A stretch of DNA of 36,029 nucleotides from a virus, in the IMG/VR virus record IMGVR_UViG_3300046785_000141, positions 1 through 36,029 of that record, one strand, 5' to 3'. Below, one piece after another: positions 1-6,900 of this stretch. The translations under genes and the position numbers were made by a program. Numbering within the stretch: the stretch's first letter is position 1; the number at the start of each line of letters is the position of its first letter. Below the pieces are notes generated by a model. The model saw only the letters and a program-made list of their open reading frames with translations. It made no database searches and had not been told where the DNA came from.

Positions 1-1
1 A

Positions 2-733
2 AATGTAACTCAAAGAAAAATAAACGGCTTTATGATTAACGATTACACAAAGGCAAAAGAAACTGTTATAGATGAAATGAAACCATTTATGATTTCATAC
101 ACACAACAGGAAGCAGGTTTTGAAACAACTATTGAAGAAAAAGTTCTTTTGATAGAGGCTCCTGAGGCCATACACCACATGTGTAACAAGCTTAAAAGAG
201 ACTTAGTAGTAGAGGGAAGAGAAGATGTTATATTAGCTGATACAAGCGTAAAGCTGATGCAGAAACTTCATCAAATGTATAGTGGCACTGTTAAGTTTGA
301 AAGCGGAGCTTCAATGGTGTTGGACACATTCAAAGCCGAGTTTATAAAAGATTATTTTAAAAATAAAAAAATAGCTATATTTTACAAATTCAAAGAAGAA
401 TATAACGCATTAAAGAAGGTGTTTGGAGATTCAATTTGTAACACTCTTGAGGATTTTAGCAACACCAACAAAAACATTGCACTTCAAATAGTGAGTGGGC
501 GAGAAGGAATATCTTTAAAAGAAGCTGACTTTTTAGTTTATTATAATATAGACTTTAGCGCTACAAGTTATTGGCAATCAAGAGACAGAATGACTACTAA
601 AGATAGATTAAAAAACAATGTATATTGGGTGTTTACAAACAAAGGTATTGAGCCAGATATATATAAGTCAGTAAAGAAAAAGAAAGACTATACTTTAAAA
701 CATTTTAAACGAGATTTATTAACTTTAAATTAA
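2..733 (+). CDS. SF2/SNF2-like helicase, C-terminal part (5' end outside window)
   Basis: The reading frame is open through the left edge, and the first in-window ATG (32) is internal, so only the C-terminal RecA-like half is present. From that ATG the fragment has 233 residues. Helicase motif V appears as IVSGREGISL near residue 153, and a motif VI-like QSRDRM near residue 183 is followed by a further arginine. The helicase glycine in QxxGR is replaced by aspartate, giving a QxRDR form I recall from phage SNF2-like helicases. The C-terminus is rich in lysine. By family it would remodel DNA or protein-DNA complexes in an ATP-dependent way, probably in replication or recombination; its Walker A and B motifs lie outside the window. 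A 37-aa gene starts 5 bases after the stop. Confidence 0.75.
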   Translation, partial: NVTQRKINGFMINDYTKAKETVIDEMKPFMISYTQQEAGFETTIEEKVLLIEAPEAIHHMCNKLKRDLVVEGREDVILADTSVKLMQKLHQMYSGTVKFESGASMVLDTFKAEFIKDYFKNKKIAIFYKFKEEYNALKKVFGDSICNTLEDFSNTNKNIALQIVSGREGISLKEADFLVYYNIDFSATSYWQSRDRMTTKDRLKNNVYWVFTNKGIEPDIYKSVKKKKDYTLKHFKRDLLTLN

Positions 734-738
734 AAATA

Positions 739-852
739 ATGAAAGATCAAGAAAAAGAAACTGTTAAGTGCGAAATGTTTTATACTTATGACAATCACGT
801 TGGTGAAGCAAGATGGTGTATAAATTGTGGCAAGCCTGAATCAGAACATTAA
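739..852 (+). CDS. 37-aa CxxC small protein, possible zinc knuckle
   Basis: A short ATG-started frame fills the gap between the helicase and the membrane-protein gene. It encodes 37 residues with cysteines at 11, 27 and 30 (WCINCGK) and a C-terminal histidine at 37, which could together bind one zinc ion. It begins 5 bases after the helicase stop and ends 5 bases before the next ATG, matching the tight spacing of this cluster. The protein family is not recognised, and a real small zinc-ribbon protein is the simplest reading. A chance ORF is possible at this length, but the cysteine spacing and neat packing argue for a gene. Confidence 0.5.
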   Translation: MKDQEKETVKCEMFYTYDNHVGEARWCINCGKPESEH

Positions 853-857
853 CTTGA

Positions 858-1064
858 ATGAGATTTATAAAATTTTTATTAATTTGGATTAGCCAGAATT
901 TAGCTATACCCTTTTGGGTAGTTGGTCATATTCATTTGTCTGTTCATAATTTTCATGATGTAATTGAAATTTTATCATCAATAGGAATGAATTTCATAGT
1001 AGCAATCGGATTTATATTAGATTACAAAAATGACAGAGCAGCAGATACAAGCAAAAAGAATTAA
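858..1064 (+). CDS. Small membrane protein with two predicted transmembrane helices
   Basis: The 68-residue product has two hydrophobic stretches, roughly residues 4-27 (FLLIWISQNLAIPFWVVG) and 36-55 (ILSSIGMNFIVAIGFIL), joined by a His-rich turn (HIHLSVHNFHD). It ends in a hydrophilic, charged tail. The last 35 bases overlap the following nuclease gene in another frame. The topology would fit a holin-like or host-membrane-modifying protein, but no family is recognised and no endolysin is visible next to it. Its place between a helicase and a nuclease suggests early expression. The function is unknown. Confidence 0.6.
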   Translation: MRFIKFLLIWISQNLAIPFWVVGHIHLSVHNFHDVIEILSSIGMNFIVAIGFILDYKNDRAADTSKKN

Positions 1065-1269
1065 AGAGTTAGAGGCTGAAGGTTATTATGTAATCAAGCT
1101 AATAAAAACAAACAAGAACGGTATACCAGATATAGTAGCTATACCGCCAAATTGTAAAGTAATTTTTTCAGAGATTAAAAAGCCAAATGGCAGGGTGTCT
1201 GCCATACAAAAATACAGAATTAAAGAACTAAATAAACATGGAGTCAAAACAGAAATATATAGAGGATGA
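1030..1269 (+). CDS. VRR-NUC domain nuclease (PD-(D/E)XK superfamily)
   Basis: The 79-residue protein is essentially one VRR-NUC domain. The active-site pattern is visible: G31-x-P-D34 (GIPDIVAIP), then E48-x-K50 (FSEIKKPNGRVS) and the conserved glutamine Q60 of the AxQ motif. Stand-alone VRR-NUC proteins of this size are common in phage replication modules. They are thought to cut branched or flapped DNA as Holliday-junction-type or structure-specific nucleases, acting as oligomers. It overlaps the upstream membrane-protein gene by 35 bases and the next gene by 32 bases, unusually long overlaps. The start is kept because the residues after it (QIQAKRIKELEAEG) form the usual first helix of the domain. 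Confidence 0.88.
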   Translation: MTEQQIQAKRIKELEAEGYYVIKLIKTNKNGIPDIVAIPPNCKVIFSEIKKPNGRVSAIQKYRIKELNKHGVKTEIYRG

Positions 1270-1552
1270 TTTTGAATTAGATGAATACTTTATAAAGCAG
1301 ATACATAATTTTAAAAACGGATCTTCAGTAAGGATAGCCGCCAAAATAGATCAAATGGCCGGATTAAAATCTACAAATGGAAGAATGAAAAACATAGCAG
1401 GTCATATCAATGATCATTTTGACAATCCTGTTTTCTTTGTTGTAGATTATTTTAGAGAAGAAAATGACACCCCTCTTGTTCTTATAGATATAAGAGAAAT
1501 TTCAGTAGATAAATATTTGGATTTTATAAACTTAAAAAAATATATAAAATGA
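1238..1552 (+). CDS. Unknown 104-aa protein in the replication cluster
   Basis: The protein has an acidic N-terminus (DDFELDEYF), a middle segment rich in small and basic residues (SSVRIAAKIDQMAGLKS) that could be helical, and a beta-rich C-terminal half (PVFFVVDYF, TPLVLIDI). The family is not recognised. Its ATG lies inside the end of the VRR-NUC gene (32-base overlap) and its TGA shares ATGA with the next start, so it is probably translated in coupling with both neighbours. Context suggests a role in DNA replication or repair, but nothing in the sequence proves it. Confidence 0.65.
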   Translation: MESKQKYIEDDFELDEYFIKQIHNFKNGSSVRIAAKIDQMAGLKSTNGRMKNIAGHINDHFDNPVFFVVDYFREENDTPLVLIDIREISVDKYLDFINLKKYIK

Positions 1553-1821
1553 AAGTTAGAACCAACAAGAAGTTAAAATCTGAAGACATGTTGATTATGA
1601 AAGCTGTAGAAACAGCAACAGGAATTGAGGATTTTTATATAAGCAAAACCAGGCGAAGAGAATATGTTGATGCTAGAAGAATTGCTTATAAAATATTTAG
1701 GGTTGTAAAAGGTTATTCATATGCAAGAATTGGTTCTATGTTTAATAAAGACCATGCGACTGTTCTTTTTGGAGTCAACACCACAAATAGTTTGATGGAT
1801 GTATATCATCATTTTAAATAA
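1549..1821 (+). CDS. Stand-alone DnaA domain IV-like DNA-binding protein
   Basis: The 90-residue protein matches the C-terminal DNA-binding domain of DnaA (Bac_DnaA_C). Residues 36-52 carry the R...V.AR.IA pattern of the first helices. They are followed by SYARIGSMF (57-65) and the signature KDHATV (67-72), the counterpart of the DHATV/DHSTV helix-turn-helix that reads the DnaA box. No ATPase or other DnaA domain is present, so it can bind DNA but not load a helicase itself. It might mark a phage origin, compete with host DnaA for DnaA boxes, or regulate transcription. It is joined to the preceding gene by ATGA. Just after its TAA the same frame stays open for 40 more codons. Confidence 0.82.
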   Translation: MKVRTNKKLKSEDMLIMKAVETATGIEDFYISKTRRREYVDARRIAYKIFRVVKGYSYARIGSMFNKDHATVLFGVNTTNSLMDVYHHFK

Positions 1822-1944
1822 AATTTTTTAGAGTCATTAGCTGCAGTTGGAGGTATTGATGGTAGAAAAGCCAGGATTCGTGAAAAAATCAATGAATTAA
1901 AACAAGAGTTATTAACATTAGAAAAACAAGAAGATTATGTATAA
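1822..1944 (+). other. Open frame without a normal start, in frame with the DnaA-like gene
   Basis: This stretch continues the DnaA-like frame past its TAA for 40 sense codons and ends 8 bases into the next gene (ATG at 1937). The translated sequence looks protein-like: it includes GGIDGRKARIREKINELKQ, an amphipathic basic-acidic helix. No in-frame ATG, GTG or TTG exists. A T-run ending in TTTTTTA (1824-1830) lies near its beginning. Possible readings are a decayed gene, read-through of the TAA, a non-canonical start such as ATT, or chance. The gap holds no other feature. Confidence 0.3.
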
Positions 1945-2167
1945 TTATAACGATATTGATAAAATATTAGATTTTAAAAGTTGGAACAAAAAGAAAAAAA
2001 TAGATGAACTATTAAGAATAGATTGCACTATGTATACTAATTTGGGCTTAGAAAGTTTAAAAAAAGAACGAGAAGAGACAAAAAGACGCTCAAAAACAAT
2101 TTATCGTGCAATATCCAAACTTGATACTACGATAGGAAAAAGCTTATTATATCACATGGATAGTTAA
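1937..2167 (+). CDS. Unknown 76-aa basic protein
   Basis: The product is 76 residues, predicted mostly helical, with lysine/arginine clusters (WNKKKK near 16-21, KKEREETKRRSK near 42-53) suggesting nucleic-acid or protein contacts. The family is not recognised. The ATG overlaps by 8 bases the stop of the start-less open frame upstream. The gene is followed by the first real gap of the cluster, which holds a small AT-rich inverted repeat. It is probably an early phage protein of unknown role. Confidence 0.55.
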   Translation: MYNYNDIDKILDFKSWNKKKKIDELLRIDCTMYTNLGLESLKKEREETKRRSKTIYRAISKLDTTIGKSLLYHMDS

Positions 2168-2168
2168 T

Positions 2169-2182
2169 AACAATTTATTGTT
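2169..2182 (+). terminator. Weak hairpin with T-rich tail, doubtful terminator
   Basis: AACAAT (2169-2174) and ATTGTT (2177-2182) form a perfect 6-bp stem around a 2-base loop. A T-rich tract (2181-2207) follows. The stem is very AT-rich, so it is weak; it could equally be part of a leader or a protein-binding palindrome in the gap between two gene groups. Confidence 0.25.
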
Positions 2183-2223
2183 TTCTTATTTATTTTTTTT
2201 TAAATTTAGGAAACAATGAATAA

Positions 2224-2412
2224 ATGACTATCCAAAAAAACAATCACAATTCTATAAATTTCATCAATCTCTTGATGAGTAGAATTAATTCATTGACTGA
2301 TGATGTTTATGAATCCTTGATGGACGAGGACTATGATTCGCTCAAGACTACTATTAAAGAGCTTAATCTTGTTTTAAAGGATACACAAAAACTAGCAGAC
2401 GATGACCTATAG
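2224..2412 (+). CDS. Unknown 62-aa acidic helical protein
   Basis: The 62-residue protein starts with a polar Asn/His/Gln-rich stretch. It then forms what looks like two acidic amphipathic helices (INLLMSRINSLTDDVYESLM and KTTIKELNLVLKDTQKLA). No family is recognised. It follows the 56-base gap after the previous gene, and its last 11 bases overlap the start of the phosphoesterase gene in another frame, so the two are probably translated together. Size, charge and coupling would fit a small partner or regulator of the phosphoesterase, but this is only inference. Confidence 0.55.
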   Translation: MTIQKNNHNSINFINLLMSRINSLTDDVYESLMDEDYDSLKTTIKELNLVLKDTQKLADDDL

Positions 2413-3418
2413 ACCTCGATTAAACGAAGAGGAATATGCTTTAATTACTAAACACCGAGCTCTTCAACAAGAATGTGAGCACTCGGGCATACCATTAAAT
2501 GATGTTAATCATTATTGGTATAAAGGAAAGCACTTCTCATTACACGTAAAAAACAAGGGAGTTTCTCCCGAAGAATTAAGAGACGATATTATTAAGGCAA
2601 TGAATAATCATTCGCCTACATATCATAAAATTAAAAGAAAAAAACAACCCAAAGGACATTTATTAGTTATTGATCCGGCTGACATTCATATGGGTAAACT
2701 TTGCTCATCATTTGAAACTGGAGAAGAATACAATTCACAGATAGCAGTTCAAAGAGTTAAAGAAGGAGTAGAAGGAATATTAAATAAAGCACATGGTTTT
2801 AACATTGATAGAATACTTTTTGTTGGCGGTAATGACATATTACATATTGACACTCCCAAGAGAATGACCACTTCTGGAACACCACAAGACACAGATGGCA
2901 TGTGGTATGAAAACTTTATGATAGCTAAAAAGCTGTATGTAGATATATTGGAAATGCTGATTAGTGTTGCTGATGTGCATTTTGTGTATAATCCAAGCAA
3001 CCATGATTATATGTCAGGATTTATGTTGTCTGATTCAATTCAATCTTGGTTTAGAAAATGCAAAAACATAACCTTTGATTGTTCTATTGCGCACAGAAAA
3101 GGATTTAAATATGGTAGTAACCTTATTGGAACAACACATGGTGACGGAGCTAAGATACCTGACTTACCACTTATAATGGCTAACGAGTTCGCTCAAGAGT
3201 GGGCTGAAACCAAACACAGGTATGTGTACACTCATCACGTGCATCATAAAACAAGTAAAGACTTTCACGGCATAACCGTAGAAAGCTTACGATCTCCAAG
3301 CGGAACAGACTCCTGGCATCATCGTAATGGTTATGGTATTGGCGGAGTTAAAGCCATTGAAGGCTTTATTCATTCAAAACAACACGGGCAAGTTGCTCGA
3401 TTAACACATATATTTTAA
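2402..3418 (+). CDS. Calcineurin-like metallophosphoesterase
   Basis: The 338-residue protein carries the metal-binding motifs of the calcineurin-like phosphoesterase superfamily in order: D94-x-H96 (DIHMG), GGND at 142-145, N200-H201-D202, THGD at 245-248 and a His cluster at 278-282 (HHVHH). The first 85 residues are an extra, mostly helical domain with a basic end (KIKRKKQPKG). Phage members of this superfamily are usually annotated as DNA repair exonuclease-like or as nucleotide or protein phosphatases; the substrate cannot be told from sequence. Two divalent metals would be bound in the active site. The gene overlaps its upstream neighbour and is followed after 2 bases by a 33-codon membrane peptide gene. 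Confidence 0.85.
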   Translation: MTYRPRLNEEEYALITKHRALQQECEHSGIPLNDVNHYWYKGKHFSLHVKNKGVSPEELRDDIIKAMNNHSPTYHKIKRKKQPKGHLLVIDPADIHMGKLCSSFETGEEYNSQIAVQRVKEGVEGILNKAHGFNIDRILFVGGNDILHIDTPKRMTTSGTPQDTDGMWYENFMIAKKLYVDILEMLISVADVHFVYNPSNHDYMSGFMLSDSIQSWFRKCKNITFDCSIAHRKGFKYGSNLIGTTHGDGAKIPDLPLIMANEFAQEWAETKHRYVYTHHVHHKTSKDFHGITVESLRSPSGTDSWHHRNGYGIGGVKAIEGFIHSKQHGQVARLTHIF

Positions 3419-3420
3419 TT

Positions 3421-3522
3421 ATGAAAAAAATAAATTGGTTGACCGTATTGGTATGGTCTATGATGCTGACAATGTCAGCAGGAGTTTTTTATGGAATGAC
3501 ATTGATTGTAAGAGCATTGTAA
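3421..3522 (+). CDS. 33-aa single-pass membrane peptide
   Basis: A short ATG frame starts 2 bases after the phosphoesterase stop. The product has a basic N-terminus (MKKIN), about 24 uncharged hydrophobic residues including WLTVLVWSMML and SAGVFYGMTLIV, and ends in RAL. Its TAA forms TAATG with the ATG at 3522 of the next gene, the classic stop-start junction of coupled translation. It could be a small inner-membrane protein, a holin-like peptide or a host-modulating peptide; no family is recognised. Accepting it sets the start of the downstream gene. Confidence 0.55.
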   Translation: MKKINWLTVLVWSMMLTMSAGVFYGMTLIVRAL

Positions 3523-3812
3523 TGAACGCAGAAGAAAGAAAAAATCGACCTGTATTCACAGGAGTTATTAAGTATTTTCCAGATGCACTAATGGAAGTAT
3601 CAAGAGTAAGTTTAGCTGGAAACGAACAACACCACCCGGGCAAACCTCTTCATTGGGACAGAAACAAGTCTAATGACGACTATGACGCTCTAGCAAGACA
3701 TCTAATAGACGCGGGCACCGTTGATGATGATGGGATTCGGCACACTGCAAAAGTCGCGTGGCGTGCCTTAGCGTGCCTTCAGAAAGAAATAGAAAATGAA
3801 AGATCACATTAG
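3522..3812 (+). CDS. dATP/dGTP diphosphohydrolase-like protein (DUF5664 type)
   Basis: The 96-residue product resembles the DUF5664 family, annotated as dATP/dGTP diphosphohydrolase N-terminal. Visible hallmarks are KYFPDALMEVSRV (17-29), the H37-H38-P turn, HWDR (44-47), DYDALARHLID (53-63), and a C-terminal HTAKVAWRALACL (74-86), which fits the usual helix pattern of this MazG-like, metal-dependent group. In phages such enzymes adjust dNTP pools by hydrolysing purine dNTPs. A longer frame can be read from a TTG at 3435, but ATG 3522 is preferred: it forms TAATG with the upstream peptide gene, and the extra N-terminal residues do not look like the family. The gene overlaps the next by 17 bases. 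Confidence 0.7.
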   Translation: MNAEERKNRPVFTGVIKYFPDALMEVSRVSLAGNEQHHPGKPLHWDRNKSNDDYDALARHLIDAGTVDDDGIRHTAKVAWRALACLQKEIENERSH

Positions 3813-3903
3813 AAAACAAATACTTGAAGAAAAACTAAAGACCAGGCCTAACTTTACATTAATCAGAAAGCTTCAACAACTTTTGGATAAACAAAAAAAT
3901 TAA
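3796..3903 (+). CDS. 35-aa basic peptide at the end of the plus-strand cluster
   Basis: An ATG inside the end of the preceding gene opens a 35-codon frame that ends in TAA at 3901-3903. The product is lysine-rich and predicted helical (QILEEKLKTRPNFTLIRKL). It is the last plus-strand gene, and its stop overlaps by 4 bases the stop of the convergent 2118-aa virion gene. No family is recognised. It accounts for all the remaining space between the two convergent arms, which supports it modestly. Confidence 0.45.
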   Translation: MKDHIRKQILEEKLKTRPNFTLIRKLQQLLDKQKN

Positions 3904-6900
3904 AGCTTACCTTTTCCTAGTTTATTAGACTTAATTATTTTAGACTTTTTACTCTTTCCAACATCCTCTAAAGTTTTTCTTGTGTCTTTCTCCTCTTCAA
4001 ATCTCTCAGGTTTAGCTTCCTTCATTTTTTTGATGTCTCTTAATGCTCGTTCAGACATATATCCAACTTCAGAAAAAGGAATAGCGCCGACTAAATGTAA
4101 CGCATAAATAATAGCAGTATTCCCCACTTTTTCTTGTGCACTTTTGCTAAGCTTTGTGGTTGATCCATAATAGTTCTTAAACTCTCCTGTTTGAGATATT
4201 TTTATCATTTCTACTAATTGCTTTGCTTTTGTTGCTCCAATACCTAAAACACCTAATTGCTCTAACATTCCTTTATCGGTTTTTGCAAAAAACTTAAATG
4301 CATCTCCGTCTTTTTCTCCGTCTTGAAATAATCCCAATAAAGAATTAGCTGAGTTTAAAACTTGATCATTGGTGACAGGCAGTGGATTTATTACATCATT
4401 TAATACGTTTCCAAGCCTACCTCTAACTTGATTTCTAATTCTCTTGTCGCCCTCTTCTCTATCTTTCATGTCTTTTTCCCATTGAGGTCTTTTATCATCC
4501 TCATCTTCACCTACAATAGATTTAGTGAGATTAGCAAGCATAGACGATATTCCAAGGCCTAACGCATTAAATGCAGCAGTCTCAATTCCCAGTCCTGCCA
4601 AAGATTTAGCTGCTCTTTTTTTATCACCTGGCAGAGCTGTTGGGTTATTTATTAATGTGTTAATATCTGCATACATTCTTGTCTTTTGATTTAGCAAAAA
4701 GTTTGCAAAAGGAAATGCTGTCTTTCTTATAAACTGAGTTGTAAGATTTTGGCTTGTGAATAAGCCACCCTGAAGGTTTTGATCAGAAGTATTTTGTTGC
4801 CTGTCTACTTGCTGTTGAGCAAAGTTTAATGACTCTTGATTTAATGGCTTAGTCCAATCTATTTCATTAGAAGGCACTCCTTTTTTTCCTTCTGCCTCAA
4901 TATAGTATGCTATAAAAGAAGCTCTTGCTGTTCCAACATCAGGCTTTACAAGAGTAGCGTCTAAAACTTTTTTGTTAGCTGAGTCTAGTGCTTTTACAAT
5001 TTTACCACCAACACTGCGAGTGGTGTTGTCAATTTTACTGTCTACAGATTCTATATCTGATTGAGACTGAACACCTCTATTTGAAATCGGCATTCCTGAA
5101 TTGTTAATGGCTTCATTTACTTCCTTTTGTGTAACTAGTTGAACTCCTTTTAAAGTGTTTACAATACCAGTGTTTACTGCTGTATTGAAAATAGGAACCA
5201 TTTGCTTGAATGGTTGAGTTAAACCACCTAACGCTTTAACAACGCCAAATGTAGCTAATTTATCCATAGCTCTTACAAGTTTCGTGTTCTCTTTTTGCTC
5301 TTTTTCAAATTGAGATACACCTCTAATACTTGCTACATAATTATTTATTCTGTCTTGAATAACCTCTCTTGAATTTTCGTTTTGAAGAACATCGTTGTAC
5401 GCGTCCGAGTCTCTAGCACCTTGTATCTGTTGTATTGATGGAGCCGTGTAAACATCAGTCATTGCTGCCTTATAGTTTGTCAGATTTTGTCTATCAAACC
5501 CTAAATTAAGAACCCTACCCTTAGGTAGTGTTTTAGGTTTAGTAGTTGGCTTAATTACTCCTGTTTCTTTATCATAAACACCTCTTTGCTGCATGTCAGG
5601 GTTAAATGCAGGCTCTGTAATGTCTATAGGCTTATCTTCAGCTTGAAGCTTTTGAACACTTCTAGGTGTATAGTTTATGTCTTTACCTAAGTTTCTGTTA
5701 TACACATTCAAAGATGTGTCTGCTAATGCCTCATACTCATTAGCCCAAACTTCAGTAATATAATTTACACCTTCAAGGTTTGCGGGATCAACTTTGCTTT
5801 CTACATCGTTTATAGTTTCAGCGTCAGCTAATATCTTATCATATACCTCTTTTATCACCTCACCCTTTTTTTGATTTGCAGAGTCTTTACTATTAAGTAA
5901 TCTTTCGTATGTTTCCTTTATTAAACTTTTACTTGTCTCAAACTCAGCTTGTTGCTCTGCTTCAGTACCAGGGGCAACCCTTCTAACCTCAGCTAAAACA
6001 CCTCTTTCGATATCGTTCTTTTCATCAAAGTATTTCCCTTCACGCATTTTCTTTTTGTCAAAAGCTTTTGCGTAATCTTTTTCAACCACAGATGCTTGTT
6101 TATTGGCTTTATTAGATCCGTTTACAAGGTCTGTAAAACCCATTTCTTTCATCACCTTGTTTGCTTTTGCCTGTGATTTAAACATAAGATCAAAAACATT
6201 TGGAAGAGTAGCTATGTATTTGTTCCAAGTTCTTCCGAGCCATGTGCTTTTTTCTATAGATTTTATGCCGTCTTTTTTTAAGGTCTGCATTCCCTTATTT
6301 CCCCTGTATTGACTGAGCATAGACTGCATACCCCCTGTAGACTGATTCATTTCAAAGTTTACAATTGCATCTAATATGGCCATTTTTTGAGAAGTATTAA
6401 ATACGCTCAAGTCCATGTTTAAGAAGTCTCTTATTAAAGATTTCTTTTCGCCATCTAACTGCAGGTCTCCACTCTCAATACTTCCTTTAATATTAATCTT
6501 GGTATTGTTAAAAGCATTGTTTACAGCTTTGTCAATTACATCTGCGTTTTCTTTTTCAAAGTCCGCCTTTTTTTCAGGAGTTGTTTCGTAAGTATTTAAA
6601 ACCTCTTTTATTTGTTCTAGCGTAAGATCACCAGGCTCTGTTCCTGTGAGGTCTTGAAACGACTCTTTTGCAAGCTGAAAGTTCTTCTTAGCTTCGTTCT
6701 CTATTTCAGTTTTACTATACTGATCAATTTTTGCAACATCAAAAGGTTTGGTTACTTTGAGCCCTCCTTTAGTTTTCTTTGTTTTTTGTAAACCATCTTT
6801 TACGGATTGTGCATTTTCAAGATATGAATCAATATCAGTTACATTAGATGGGTTTACTTTTGCAAACTGCAATGCTGCATCAGACAATGTTGCTTCTTTA

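Noticed and set aside
1824-1830. TTTTTTA as a programmed -1 frameshift site
   Set aside because: It lies just after the stop of the DnaA-like gene in the only frame that would use it, and the -1 frame ends within about ten codons.
3435-3521. N-terminal extension of the diphosphohydrolase-like gene from TTG 3435
   Set aside because: It uses a TTG, overlaps a better-supported membrane peptide in another frame, and adds residues unlike the family; ATG 3522 with TAATG is simpler.
3891-3915. Terminator for the minus-strand arm
   Set aside because: Only a 4-bp AAAG/CTTT stem precedes the seven Ts; too weak to call.
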